A stretch of DNA of 64,000 nt from Apostichopus japonicus (GCF_037975245.1 NC_092568.1:35316501-35380500), one strand, 5' to 3'; numbered from the stretch's first letter, positions 34,701 to 48,335 are shown. Program-made: numbers and translations. Notes: generated by a model from the sequence alone, not told the origin.

Positions 34701-37700
34701 CTGTAAGTGACAGTGACCAGTGCCCTCTATATATTTGGGGCATTGCTGCAGAGCCTCATTCTCCAGATAGGAAAATCTGACTGTTGTTCTGTTTGTGAAA
34801 CTTGTTCACATTGGCTTGGCTTTTCATAAAGGGCTATTCTGGTGGCAAGCAATGTAACACTTAAGAGTGTGAAGACTTGCGCAATAAGAAACGTCTAATG
34901 CCGGTAATTTGACCTAGTTTCGAATGAGGTGTAACAGAAGTGTTAAACACCACCATCGATCCCAGAAAATACACACACAGCTTGCTGCCGTCGGTAATTA
35001 GACACTAGTGTACAGTCAGTATATACAGCTGTGGTCAATACCCACAGAATAGTATACAAACGATACAGCGATGGACATCTCAGGTCCAGCTAAAGAAAAC
35101 AATTAAGGTATCACGTTTCATTACTGTCTGCATTTTGTAGCGACACGAACAAAACGTCACTTGCAAGCAACAGAAAGTTAACTTTTTCAGATGGCCGCAC
35201 GCTGTTTTTGGCGAGTCTTCAATGCCTTTAAAGTAAAAGAGGAGAAACATTCCACAACATTCCAAAACCCCATCTCAATACCACATTTTAAACTTGAGAT
35301 ATGGATGATTGAATGCAACCTAATTTGACAGGCTAAATCCTTGATTCTTTCAGGTTAGTGAAGATCTGTGATGTCATCATTGCAGACAAGGGCGTAGGAA
35401 CCGGGGGGGCTGGGGGGCGCCAGCCCCCCAGTGAAAAATATGGGGGGGGCGGAAGTATCATTCCGCCCCCCGCTCCGCAAGTCAGAAAACCCCTTTTTCA
35501 TTTCCAAATGAGAAAAAAATCTCATTTGGAGCACCAAATTGCATTTAAGGCCAGGTGAAAATGCAAAATTCTTTACAAAATGGAGTGGGAGTTAAAGTGT
35601 GCTATATTGCACCAAATTGCATCTGAGGCCACCTGGAAATGCAAAAAAATTCCAAAGGGGAGGGGGACACCCCCTCCCCTTAGACCCCTCCCCCAGGCCG
35701 GCCATCAGTCTTCAGCCCCCCCACTCAAAAGTACCTTCCTACGCCACTGATTGCAGATGATGTTTCAAAAACTTTCCTTCTCTATTATAATCATGTTGTT
35801 GATTTATCCTTGAAATGTGATAGCATTGTAACGTTTGCTTTAAGAGCTGTCAATGTATAACATTGTTTATAACATGTATAACTGTATAACATTGTGCCAA
35901 TTTTCTGTCTTTTTTTTTTCCTCAGCGAGTAAGTGAGTTAAATATTATTCAGAAATACAAAATCATTTTCAACTGAATTGCGATGACGACATCATTCATT
36001 CTGTTGTTGCCAGATACATTCACAAAATACATTCACAAAATACAAACCTAATTTGCAAAATTCATATCTTTGCCATACGAAATTGCTATGAGGATGTGGT
36101 TTGGACCAATAGATGGAGATAATTTCCCAGCATGTTTGGAAAATTAAAAATTTCCACCACCATAATATCCCTTTAAGAAGCTGATGTTGCTAAGATTAAT
36201 CCACGAAGCCCTCTAGTATGTTTTTGTTCATCTTGTTCATCTCAGAATCAAAGATACAGATGCAGAAAGGTTGAAGGATGAATACAAGAGGTTAGTCCAG
36301 GGTCTGAGGGACGCCAGCACAGCTAGGAATACAGACGCTCATCTTGCCAACCCTGTACTTCCTGACGAAGTACTCCAAGGTAAAATAGTAGGAATGATTT
36401 AATATTTAAATTATATTTAATATTTATTAATATTTAAAATATATTAATATTTTATAATAAAATATATTAATATTTAAAATAATTTAATGATTTAATATTT
36501 GGGGTATCTGCTGATTTAATACTCATTCCTGACAGTAACAGATGGATCATAGGGGCATCTTAAACAGAATGGCTGAACCACCTGTTTGCACTCTTACTGT
36601 ATACTGACAGTTGAAAGGAATAAAGTATTTGTGCAACTTCATGATGTACCATCTGCTTACAAAATAACACATCCAAGCAAACTTTGGACAAAGGCCAACT
36701 GCTAAAATTATAAACAAACTGGAAAAAAGCAAAAATTTGGTTGGCTAGAATGGAATTCAACCAGTGAACTCAGGTAACAAGCCCTCAAGTCTAGGAAGTG
36801 AGCTATTCAGCCCTTAAATTAAGGCAGTTTCAGAATAAAACATATTTTGAAAGAGAACAGCAATGAATGAAGTCACATAGAGTTGGTTTGCTTAGTTACT
36901 TTAAAAGCACTGCACTTTTGTACTACTCCTGAGATTGCAAATGTCCAAATTTTATTCCTTCTAAAAAAATAACTTTGTTTACTTCTATATTGGTTTTTTG
37001 TTATGGTTATCATATTATATAAAATGCACATTGATTTCACAGGCACGATCAAATGTTCTGTTAAAGTTTGTCTTTGACTCGGTTTTACAGAGGCTGTCCC
37101 CGGTAACATCAGAAATGCCGAGCACTTCCTCAGTTTCTTGAGTCGTCTGGTGGAGTACCTGAAGGTCAGGTTGAGGATCCAACACGTAGTGTCCGAGAGT
37201 CCTGCCTCTTTCCTGAAAGATATCTACAACAAAGTTTGCATCGAGAGAAAACCACTCAGGTGAAATATCGATCAGTCTGAAATCAGAATCCGAACGTAAA
37301 ATGCAAAGGGCAAAAGCAAAGTTTAAAAAAACAGGACCTCAGGGCAATTTTTTTTTTTTCCTCAGACTAATCTTGGTCGTCTGAAATATTAAATTTGGAC
37401 GACCGGATGAACATTACAGAATTTGCCCATGGATGCAGCATATCTCAATATTTCTAGTAAAAGTCAAGGTTCCACTTTATATATTTGCAAATGTCTGTCA
37501 TTACAGTGCAAATATTTTCTGATACTGTCATTCTTGTATGTGATTCTAAGCACTGGGGTTTGGTTTTTCTGATCTAACCTAATTTTCTGTCGCTCCAATA
37601 AATTCTGAAATAACAAACAGTTAAATATGCTTTGAAATGCCCTCCTTTTTTTTTGATTCGGAGGAAGGTAGGAGGGTGGTGTTTGACTGTGGTGTAGAGG

Positions 37701-40700
37701 GCAGGCCTAGAATATCACAACTTAAGCCACTGGCAAAAAGAATTGCCAGGTGCCTAAATTAATCTATTGGCTAAGATCAAGTTTTCACTGGGATTACATC
37801 AGCTTCTATGCAGGCTTATAATAACATCCCAATAATATTTGCTGATAATAAGCAGTATTGATACAGGGTTTGTGTTAGGGTAGAAAGAAGATTGCTACTC
37901 GACCTACCCATGTGTTTAAGTCTCTTCATATCAATGGCAGAAAATTGTCAGTGCCTTTTTTTCCCTCATCAAGTGGAAGACAGGCATATCCACAATCATC
38001 TAGCCAATAAATAGCTTGTGTATCGAGGTCGGAGTGGTTTACTGAAGTCTTGCTATAATAAACACAGAAATAAGTTTCTCCTTTGTGTTACTTCCCTTCC
38101 CTTCAAGTTGATTAATTAATGTATTCTGGTTTGTTATAATTTTTTGGCAGGTTTTGTGCTGAACGACTTCATTCTCTGACAAGAACTTTGCAGTTGACAG
38201 ACATAGATGACCTTTCACCTGTGACCCTGGTAGCTAACTTTGCCACCTTGGTCAGCACCTACACCAAAGGTATTTAATAACCCTCTTACTTTTCAAACAT
38301 TGCTCATTGGACCTTCGGTTGGTCAAGAAATCCAGGATTTCATCTTACTTTGAGCAATGGAAATCTTTGCTAATTAGTACTTATTAGTTTTAGGTAAAAT
38401 CAAATCTCTTTAGTTATGACAATAGATTACACAATTACCGCAGTAAGATTATTCTCGTATTGCAGTTGAATGTTAAGTTGCATAGCATAACAATGACAGT
38501 AACAAAGTCAGACTAAATCAGGGCTTACCAATCTTTGACCTTCAGGTCACATTCCAGCCTGTGAAATATTTTAATCTGTCCCACGAATAAAAGTCTTCCC
38601 ACAATCTTGCACTGATTAGCTATGTAGGCCCTTACAAGCCTAGGCTTGTGCATCCTATCAGACTATTCTGCACATTAATACTCAATCTATAAAGTATAGA
38701 GAGATTTGGCTCTCTCTGGCCCTTCGCTCCAGCCAATGTTTCTCTCTCTTTCCTTGGTAGAGAATTAATTGGGACCCCTTGGACTATGCGATTAAACTGT
38801 ACTGTACTGTTGGGAATTGACTTGTGCTTCAATTTGCATGAGTACGTACCTGACTTTATGATAATTCAGATTTCTCTCTAGAAGATTGCTAAATCAGTAA
38901 AATTTTAATGCTTAAATTTGGTTCTGACAAATTTGAGGCAGACAGTTGGTGTAAGAGCATTATTATCAAGCACCTGGAGTATAAAGCAACATTTGCATGG
39001 TGAATCCGAAATTTGTGTAGCTTTCCAGATGACCTGAACGGGTGGGTGGAAAAGTAGAACAATTTGTTCATTATTCCAAACTGCAAATTCTGTGTGTAAC
39101 GTTATAGGCTATAGGCTAAAAACAAGTGACTTTCCTATACTGTACAGTACCTCACAACTGTTACAGGAAAGTGCCTGCACCTTCATTGTTACACATTATA
39201 GGCTAGGCTTTAAAACAAGGGACTTTCCTATACCTCACAAGTGTTGCAGGAACATGCCCAGACCTTCATTGTTACAAATTGAGACAAATTAATACTAATT
39301 TCATGAACCATGGGGGATCAAATTTGAAAGTTGCTTTTTAGCTGTCCACTTACCTTATAGCTGTATTTATAACTTGAAACAATTTGAAATTTCAACTTTT
39401 CCCCTCAATCCCATGTTTTTTATGGGTACATTGAACGATAGTTAGAATAATGAACCGCAATTGTGTTTATACCTCTGTAACATGCTTAACCAGATCCATA
39501 ACTGCCCTAGTCCCTGGCGCAGGTGGAATCACATGATGACCTGTAGAATGATAACAAAAATTAGTAATTTACCAATCCTTCATATTAATTTAATTCTTTT
39601 CTTTCTGTTTAGGTTTTAATCTGATTATTGAACCCTTTGATGACAAAACGCCAACGATTATAAATCCTATCCTCCACTTTAGGTGAGTGCTGAATCATAT
39701 CTCTGTCTAGCATTTCAAACATAAAATGCCTTCCAGGTGAACAAATTTTTCACAAGTATTAAAGTTTGGAGTTTTGTAAGACTGATTGTTTTGTTTTAAT
39801 GAGAGGAGTTATCATACTTAGCATTATATTTTAGTTGGACTATATATCAGTTATATATCAATTATTTGATGCATTTTTTTTTACTGGAGACAGTTTGAGT
39901 TGGCCGTTCACCGGTTTACATAGAATTGTTTGCTCTTTTGAGAATGAAAGTAATCTTTATTGTTGTTGTTCCTCTTAGCTGCATGGATGCCTCGATTGCT
40001 GTCAAACCAATATTTGATCGATTCCAATCTGTGGTTATCACATCAGGGGTGAGTGGACTCAAATTATATTTTTTAATTACCGATTAGTTCTTAAAAGGGA
40101 AGTAAAGGCAACCATCACCAGTAATCTATTAGCTAAATATATCTACAATGAACAATTTCTACAATGCTAAAAATATATTTATTCCTTTTTTAGAGAATTT
40201 TTTAGAGATATTATTTGTTAAATGTTTCTTCACACACAAGGCTAAAGACTTGATTAAGTCTGAATATGACATTATTAAGCCACATAGGCTTGAACTATTT
40301 TATGGTTCTCTTTATTTATCAAACTCTTTTGTTTTCTGTAATAAATAATGTGTTTTGCAAATACTAAATCTAATTTTTTTTTTTTTAATGTGACCTAATA
40401 CTGGTTTCGACCTCAAATAATGGTTGGGTTTGCTTCTCTGTATAAACTGTGTCAACAGCCAATATCTTTCAGCAATATGGAGACATTTCATACATATTTC
40501 AATTTTAGAACATCATTGGAAATTTATTATTCACATGATGAGAATTATTTCTGCCGGCTGAGACATTAACTTGTGTACTAGCGGTTGTGATATGTAGTGT
40601 TATGCCACATTCTGGTTATTTTGACTTTGTTGTCTGTATTGGTATTCCCTTGTCTCTTGGATAGTGGTACTCAAAAATGCATTGCATTGGTATTGGTAAT

Positions 40701-43700
40701 GCATTGCATTGTATAATCCCTTGTCTCTTGGATAGTGGTATTCATGGTACTAATGGTACTCTCTAGGATAGTGGTACTCATGGTACTAGTGGTACTCTCT
40801 AGGATAGTGGTACTCATAAATGCATTGCACTTTAAAATAAAACTGATGGTCTCATGGACATATTGATATATGTAACTTTAATCAAACAGAGAAGAAATTG
40901 ATTTTTGTGACATATATGTCCTTCTCAATTTTAGTTTTTTTTTTAGCTTTTTATTTCACTTAGGTTGTGAATATAACAGTAAGAATCAAACAAGATGTGT
41001 ACCATTACATAAACTGTGGATAAAGCTTGCCTCCTGATCAACTTTGAAAAATTCTACATGTTCAGCAATTCAAAGTTGTTGTTTCTTTATCCTCCTCTGC
41101 AGACGTTGTCACCATTAGATATGTATCCCAAGATCCTGGACTTCAGACCTGTTACCATGGCGTCGTTCACCATGACGTTAGCCAGGAGTTCCATCTGTCC
41201 GATGGTCAGTTTTACCTTTAGATTAATGCCATTGCAAAATTTAATTAATGTTAGTTTATAAATTAAAAATCCAATCAGCTGTATGAAACTGTGAGAGCAA
41301 TCCTGTGAAAGGAATATACCTGAAGCTAAAGTGACACTGTCAAAAAGGTTTGGACCAAGATTGAAAAAGTTTTAGCAAGGAAACGTTAGGGAGGTTTGCA
41401 GCTCTTTAGTTATTTGCTCATCTTTATTCGTTCATCATTGTATAATATTTTTTCTCAAACTTTGGGATAATTAAAATTGAGCATCACAATTTCGTTATCT
41501 GTTGCAAATCTTTGACTACTATTCTCATTTATAGATCTGTTCCAGGGGAAATGATCAAGTCTCAATCACTTCAAAGTTTGAGAGCAGAGAAGATATCGGT
41601 AAAATATTTTACATTGTTTATATATGGTGTAGGTCTCACATTACTGATGCTTGAAATTTTAAAGTCTTCACTGTTGTTAAGGCACTTGTTCATAATATAT
41701 ATTGTTATGAAGCAATCTGCATGGGATTAAATTTTACAATGGCAGTACTGTTTCTAAGGAATTTGGCTACTAATGTGATAATTTTTTTGAAACATTTCTG
41801 AAACATTTATCCATTGTTTAGGATGTAAGAGCTATATATATCCACTTCAGAAGCATTACTAGACTTTGTTTCAGTGGGGGTCATATTTTCTATAAAAAAA
41901 TATTTCTTGTAAAAAAACATTTTTCTTACAATGTTTTGGGGGCCTACCAGATATTTGGAGTCTTAGCCCCCACCCCCCCCCGCCCCTTTAAGTTTCTTTA
42001 CTTTTGGTTTTGCTATTGTTATGGAATGCCAACAGTCTCAGAAAATATGATGTTGTACAAGATATGTTTATAATGTTAACTGATATGTTGCTGATGTGCT
42101 GAACATGTTTCTAACACCACATTACACATTGTATATACTAGGTTACAGCATGTAACATCAACACTCCAGGTATGCCTGTTGTCATTCTGCATTCACAGCA
42201 AAGCTCTACAAACATGACAATGCTCCGATGTTTTATCAAGTTTCATAGATATATCTTTCAGAAAATGATGTTATATTTCATAATCAATTTGGCATTCCAT
42301 CTGTTTTAGGTCTTCCCTGTGATTCAAGTGTCTATATATCTAACAGTCTGCTTTAGGAGTAAACCTTCATAATTTTATACATCTCGTCATAAAGAATTGT
42401 CACATTGTAACCAATGGAATGCAAAGTATTTCTCAAACAATGCAAAATTGTTTCCATTGCTTCCCCCTTCCTCCTACAAACATCAGTACCGTCGAGACTT
42501 TCTCAATTTCTCACCAGTTGATTAGTTCATTGCTCTTGCATCTTGCAGAATTTAACATTTGCATATATTTATCCCTCACACAAACAGCTGTGATACGTAA
42601 CTACGGCAACCTTTTGGTCGAGATCAGCTGTTCAGTACCAGATGGTGTTGTTTGTTTCTTTACAAGTTACATTTACATGGTAAGTGGAACCAATTTTTTT
42701 TTTAAAACATTTTCATCATTAGTTAGCATAAACCAGTTCCATTGGAGAGATTGTAGTTGCAAACAATTATCATTGTATCTGATGAAGAAATTTGTTCACA
42801 AAAATACAAGAGCCCCAAATAAAATACCGAGGATACTGCCAGAAAGATCAAGAATTTGGATACTCTCTTACATCTGGATCAGTCCGGCCGCATGCTGCCT
42901 CTCTGGAGAAGACGGAACAAGATCCAATGCAATTTGAACCATAGTCGTACAACTGACTCCCACACTCTAACAGACTAATGGAGGACCCTTCCCCTGACAT
43001 TGACATAGTTGGGTGATTTAAAGCATGGGAAGGAGAGAGGGAGAAACGTTAAAAGGTGAAAATCTAGAGAATGGTTTCTGTTAATGTCTGACCCATAGCC
43101 TGCAGCTGCTCAAATTTGGATGGGCAGAGTGTTTGTTTTTGGAGGGGCAGGATTTAATGTTTGAGGGTGGGGGGGGGGCATTTTCATGGATCATTACTGA
43201 AACCATAAATTTGGCACAAAAAATGGGGGGCATCAAAATTTGGGGTGCAATGCCCCAGAATACTCCCCATCCCCCGTGGCTATGGGCGGGTTAATTCCCC
43301 CACCCATTCCCTTTAAAACGACCGATACTCTTACCTTGTTTCTTTGATCTGCCATAGGAATCTATAGTAGCATCCTGGTATGAACAAGGCATCATAGAGA
43401 AGATACAGAAGAATAAACTACTCTTCATTGAAACACCAGATGCAGCAGAGACTAGCGTTGCTCTTCACAACTACCACAAGGTATTCAAATAGAATAGAAA
43501 TATATATAATATATATATGACAATATATAATAATATTATAGAATAGAAATATCATAATATATATAATATATATATATATAATAATATATAATAATAAAAT
43601 AGAATAGATATATCATAATATATATAATATATATATAATAATATATAATAATATAATGGAATAGAAATATCATAATATATATATAATAATATAGAAATAG

Positions 43701-46700
43701 ATTTGATTTTGAGAAAGAAATCTATTAAAAGAAAATTTTATTTCTTTATTTTTGTTCCAAAAATATTTTTCAATAAAATGTATGGATAAGTTTTGAAAAA
43801 TTTACAAATCATTGGTTTTGATTACAAATTTAAAGAGTAGATAAATTAAAATGAAGAGCTGCAGGAATAATTAAGTCGGGTCTTCTTATATGAATGAGTG
43901 GTCGAAGCAGTTATAAACTGAGTATTTTTCTGCGTGGGTTTAAGGATAAATTATATTTAGCTTTAACATGATCTGTTTATCCTCAAACACACAGGCATGT
44001 GAAAATGGGAGAGGAGCGGTACTGCTGTCTGTCGCTAGGGGCAAAGTATCGGAGGGAATTGACTTTGGTGAGTTACGTCATTTGCAGACTTTCCAGCATA
44101 ACTTTTAAAACCTTTGTAAAACCTTTATTTAAAAAACGGCACTTTATGTTTCATAAATACTCTTTAAAAACCTTCATTTTTACTTTAAGTTAAAAAAATA
44201 TATATTTTAAAGATTTAGTTTAGAGTAGAAATATTGTATTCAGTCATACTAACCATTGGCTATTTTATATTTATTAATATACTATTACTATTTATACTAT
44301 TTTATTACTTTTTTATTTTTATTAAGTTTTTGTTGTGGACAGCCAGGCATGATTCATGCAGTGATACAAAACAGACTCACAAACAATAGTTAATTTAAAG
44401 TCAGGTATTTTAAATAAGGGCCACAGATGATGTAAAAATGGGCATAGATGGTGTGTATGTTACAAATTAACTTCATTTTGGACCTTTAAAAACCTTTATT
44501 TTCATGTTATTTCTTCATTTACAACCTTAAGAAAACCTTTATTGTGTTGAAGATCAGCTGGGAGGTCTGCATTTGTATATTGCCTCTTGTGGTATTCAAG
44601 CTCTGTGCAATGTGTAGTAGGAGTGACTCACATTTTCAGTGTCTTATGGTAGCAGCAAATTTATCAAAATTCGGTTCCTGTTGATCAAACTAGAGGAACT
44701 CCCTTAATGCTGTGTTTACTCAAAGACTGTTAGATAATGAATAGGTCAAGAATCCCATGCAATTCTGATTAAGGTGCCGCTCAGACAGTTTTATCTCCAT
44801 GAGTGCTTATATTACTCACTGTGAGCCCAAACAGTCCCTGATTTGAAATACCAACAAATTTCCTTGATTGAATTGAAATGAAATGAAAATTTCAATCGGT
44901 TAACCAAGTGAGCTGGAAAATGGAGCAGAATCTTAAAGATTATCAGTATTGCCCCCCCCACCCCTCCCCCTCCCAACCACCCCCAAACAAAATATGCTAG
45001 AAAGCAAGGGCGTAGGAACCGGGGGGCTGGGGGCGCCAGCCCCCCCCCAGTGAAAAATATGGGGGGGCGGAAGTATCATTCCGCCCCCCCCCCCCCCCCG
45101 CTCAGCAAGTCAGAAAACCCCTTTTTCATTTCCAAATCAGAAAAAATCTCATTTGGAACACAAAATTGCATCTAAGGCCAGGTGAAAATGCAAAATTATT
45201 TACAAAATGGAGTGGGTGTTGAAGTGTGCTATATTGCATCAAATTGCATCTGAGGCCACCTGGAAATGCCAAAAAATCAAAAGGGGAGGGGGCCATCAGT
45301 CTTCAGCCCCCCCACTCAAAAGTACCTTCCTACGCCACTGCTAGGAAGTCATGAGTAATTCTGATATGTAGAACTTTCCAGAAGGTAATTTTGAAAACTT
45401 ATGGCAAAATTTTGAATATTTTTAAAATAATTTTTGGGGGAATACTGCTGACCCTTTAAAATATGCATTTTATTGACCTTTATGTATCAAACCTGTGTCT
45501 CTTCTCTCCTGTCAACAGATCACCATTTTGGGCGAGCAGTGATTATGTTCGGAATCCCATACGTGTACACCCAGAGCAGGATCCTGAAGGCGAGGCTGGA
45601 GTATCTTAGAGACCAGTTTCAAATCAGGGAGAACGACTTCTTAACATTCGATGCAATGAGACACGCGGCTCAGGTGATTATTTCATGACAGAGGAATCTC
45701 TCCTACCATAACTCACATAACTTGTGTGCTTTTTATGGTACTAACCCTGTGTGTGCAGCTGTCTTTTTTTCTGGGTATTTTGTTTCTTTTTTCATAGGAA
45801 ATGTGTAAGCAATTGATTTAGCAGGGTTATTAATTATAGCAGTACAAGCATTCTGCCCATAGTTCTATATCCAAGTAGGCTAGACCTAAATCATGTCCAT
45901 ATGCTCTGAAACTACTGCAGTCCTAGGCTAATTTTGCTTGGAAACATGCAGGATTTTCTCTCAAGGTATTGTGTGTCTGCCCATCTAAGATATTCCGCTG
46001 CACACTACCCCAACTGACCATGGGACCAACTCAGTTTGACCATCATGACATAATTTTAGATTGTGATCAACATTGGGACTCTTACAAATGACCCCTGTAC
46101 TCATGCAACAACTGCTTTCTGCTAAAGACTTGTGCTTGTTTCGATCACATGCATAAATATTTCCATGTGATTGGCGACATGTTGTTAAACCATGATATTA
46201 AACCGTACAGATGTAGTGGTTGAACCACCACACCCTGTGCACTACCATGCAGGGAAAATGATTCATGAGTTTTCCCTGACCAGAGCCAACACAACATAAA
46301 CTTGACTAAATCTTGATAAGTGATAGCATGTGCACCTACACACCTACACTATCTGACTATTCATTACTTTCCAGGTTTGACAGTCAAGTCAGTTGGATTG
46401 CATTCAGTTAGATAATGCGCGGCCAGCTTAAATGCAACAACGACATAATTTGTTGGAGTTACAACTGCAATGTGATGGAGACAAAATAAATAAATAACCT
46501 CCATAGCAAAGAGAGTTACTAAAGTAGACCCTACAGCAAGCAAGCCCTATAGCAAGTAGGCCCTATAGCAGATAAGCTCATTGATTAACTCGAAAGGAAA
46601 TGTCATAACAATGTCTTTCCTGCAAAAAGAGCTAATTTATGAATTATGAATTTGTAAATTAATTCACTCATTCCTCATATGTTTTCTATCCAACAGTGTG

Positions 46701-47659
46701 TTGGAAGAGCCCTACGTGGTAAAACCGACTATGGAATCATGGTTTTTGCTGATAAGGTTAGTTCAATTTCAAACTTTATATTATCTCTACATGTCTTTCT
46801 TACTCACTCATTCCTAAGAGTTGTATTGTATCTACCTAACACCCATTCAAGTGCTTCTTGTGTATCCTTCTTGTTTTTTGTGTGTTTTTAATACAGTATC
46901 ACTTATCATTTCTGTTTTTTGGCAATCTTTCAAAAGAGGTTTTCCAGAGCAGACAAGAGGGGTAAACTACCTCGATGGATACAGGAACACATGAAGGATA
47001 GCCTCCTCAATTTGTCCACCGATGAAGTCGTCCAAGTCAGCAAAAAGTTTCTCAGGGAAATGGCTCAACCTTTTAGAAGGGTAAGGTACCATCTTTTGAA
47101 AAGTTACCAATAAGTTGCGAGTCCAAAAGCATTTCGAGTTTCGGGCAAAATTATCTTCGGTTATGATATGAGTTGGCACATTGGTAAACGTCGAAGTAAA
47201 AACCATATGAAAGATATGCGATTATGGTAAATCTTACAGATTATGTCCTGAAGATGCGCCCTATCAAATATAAAAACCTTAAAGTACAAGTTATACCGTA
47301 AAGATGTATTCTATAAAAGATTAACTTCAAAGATGCGCTCTAAAAATAACATATACCTTACAACAGTACATGGTATTAAGTACATTATATGCACCATAAA
47401 GGTGTATGTTAATGAAGGAATACTGTCAACATATATGCTATGCATATACACAGCAATACAACTATTAGAGCACATACCCCTAAGGGGTATTAAGATACTT
47501 ACACTAATGATATATCTAAAAAACAGGAAAGTAATGGTAACCAATGTGCTATTGTCTCCTTTACAGGAGGATCAACTGGGTCATTCATTGTTGACTTTAG
47601 AACAATTAGAGTCGGTCGACATGAAAAAGAAGCTAGACCAGACTATCCATCACAATTGA
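25146..47659 (+). CDS. ERCC2: TFIIH DNA helicase XPD, complete, 22 coding exons
   Basis: The 5'-3' helicase of TFIIH, acting in transcription initiation and nucleotide excision repair. Exons: 25146-25150, 26394-26493, 26906-27046, 27561-27674, 29087-29203, 31829-31945, 33304-33427, 34409-34505, 36246-36379, 37091-37259, 38151-38269, 39613-39682, 39979-40048, 41103-41204, 41535-41598, 42588-42679, 43358-43480, 43995-44067, 45519-45673, 46697-46756, 46937-47080, 47567-47659. All borders are GT..AG and all phases agree. They sum to 2283 nt, 760 residues, the human length. Seen: Walker A MPSGTGKT (K48), Fe-S cysteines C116, C134, C155, C190, DEAH 234-237, motif [17 protein letters not shown]683 and R722 (disease-hotspot positions in human). 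No stop or frameshift. Introns carry a LINE, three hAT-type elements and tandem repeats. Confidence 0.97.
28740..28773. repeat. Poly-T tract in XPD intron 4
   Basis: Thirty-plus T residues in the intron between 27675 and 29086. It may be the reverse-strand tail of a degraded retroposon; no body was recognised. Confidence 0.7.
29340..31290 (-). mobile_element. 5'-truncated L2/CR1-like LINE in XPD intron 5
   Basis: Antisense to XPD. The reverse-strand frame 31284-29416 covers [40 protein letters not shown], a [12 protein letters not shown] motif, the catalytic box YADDHSIY, and a C-terminus with [17 protein letters not shown] and [10 protein letters not shown]. The recognisable LINE begins near 31145; the endonuclease domain is missing. 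The last residues before 31145 derive from G-rich flank. The 3' end includes AGCGCCATTGAGTG-like sequence. The RT frame has no stop over about 570 residues, so insertion is probably fairly recent. Confidence 0.85.
31985..32555. repeat. 53 bp tandem repeat in XPD intron 6
   Basis: About ten units of roughly 53 bp, each containing CAGTAGTAACAGCTCAAAGC and AACAGTTCTAAACAATAGCA. It starts about 40 bp after the donor of exon 6 and ends just before the hAT-like element at 32573. Open frames across it are repeat by-products. Confidence 0.9.
32573..33235. mobile_element. Non-autonomous hAT-like element in XPD intron 6
   Basis: 663 bp with ends CAGGGTTCTGCCG and the complement of CAGGGTTCTGGCC, directly flanked by CTCATG (32567-32572, 33236-33241). 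That is 6 bp rather than the usual 8. Near its right end is a module of about 100 bp (33105-33200) with CGCTCCGCGCCAACCGATGG and GCGCTCCGCTTAGATAG, shared with the elements at 53721 and 60533. It ends only 68 bp before XPD exon 7. Confidence 0.75.
34551..34711. repeat. Two-copy tandem duplication in XPD intron 8
   Basis: Two adjacent copies of about 85 bp sharing CCTTAAATAGTTTACCAAAA and TTTCATTTTCTGTAAGTGAC. Confidence 0.8.
35387..35749. mobile_element. hAT-type MITE in XPD intron 8
   Basis: 363 bp. The left end CAAGGGCGTAGGAACC and the complement of the right end, CAGTGGCGTAGGAAGG, form the inverted repeat. The 8 bp duplication ATTGCAGA (35379-35386, 35750-35757) is perfect. The interior has G/C runs and TCATTTGGAGCACCAAATTG. 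No coding sequence. A second copy lies at 45005-45340. Confidence 0.9.
40630..40830. repeat. Short tandem repeat in XPD intron 13
   Basis: Irregular repeats of GGATAGTGGTACTCATGGTA and ACTAGTGGTACTCTCTA in the intron between 40049 and 41102. No gene. Confidence 0.7.
43500..43700. repeat. AT-rich tandem repeat in XPD intron 17
   Basis: Several copies of GAATAGAAATATCATAATAT separated by ATATATAATA runs, just after the donor of exon 17. Confidence 0.8.
45005..45340. mobile_element. hAT-type MITE in XPD intron 18
   Basis: 336 bp, the same family as 35387-35749 with the same ends. Flanked by CTAGAAAG (44997-45004) and CTAGGAAG (45341-45348), an 8 bp duplication with one change. It lacks an internal block of about 35 bp (the ACACCCCCTCCCCTTAGACC part) present in the other copy. 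It ends about 180 bp before exon 19. Confidence 0.88.
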
Positions 47660-48335
47660 TGACATTATCTAAGTGTTGGTCTTAAACTGGAGTCAGTCTG
47701 CATGAGGAAGAAGCTAGACCAGACTATCCATCACAATTGATGACATTATCTAAGTGTTGGTCTACGACTGAATCTCAGAATGGAGTCAGTCTGCATGAAA
47801 AAGAAGCTAGACCAGGCTATCCATCACAATTGATGACATTATTTAAGTGTTGGTCTTAGACTGAATCTCAGACTGGAGTCAGTCTGCATGAAAAAGAAGC
47901 TAGACCAGGCTATCCATCACAATTGATGACATTATTTAAGTGTCAGTCTTGGACTGAATCTCAGACGGGAGTCAGTCTGCATGAGGAAGAAGCTAGACCA
48001 GACCATCCATCACAATTGATGATTTCATATGTATGTCAGTCTTAAACTGAATCTCAGACTGGAGTTAGTCTGCACAAGGAAGAAGTTAGACCAGAAAATC
48101 CATCACAACTGATGATATTGTCTAACTATCAGTCCCAAACTGAACTGCAGACTGGAATTAGTCTACTTGGGGAAGAAGCTAGACAAGACTCCATCACAAT
48201 TAATGATATCATATAAATGTCAGTCCTAAACTGAACTGCAGACTGGAGTTTATCTACTTGAGGAAGAAGCTAGACCAGACTCCATCACAATTAATGATAT
48301 CATCTTAATGTCGATCCTAAACCTGAACTGCAGCC
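47609..48335 (+). repeat. Tandem copies of the XPD coding end in the 3' region
   Basis: Eight units of about 81-93 bp. Unit 1 starts at 47609 inside the last coding exon and includes the stop TGA (47657-47659). The following units repeat GAGTCAGTCTGCATGA, then AAGAAGCTAGACCAG, CCATCACAATTGATGA and a short tail, with divergence increasing to the right. The first stop is used, so the seven extra copies should be 3' UTR or flank; several keep the same frame and stop. Confidence 0.92.

Noticed and set aside
36410-36500. AT-rich palindromic repeats in XPD intron 9
   Set aside because: Simple ATATTTAAT slippage; no borders or duplication.
42419-42937. 172-residue open frame
   Set aside because: Only residues encoded by 42588-42679 (XPD exon 16) are real; the rest is intron on either side of good splice sites.
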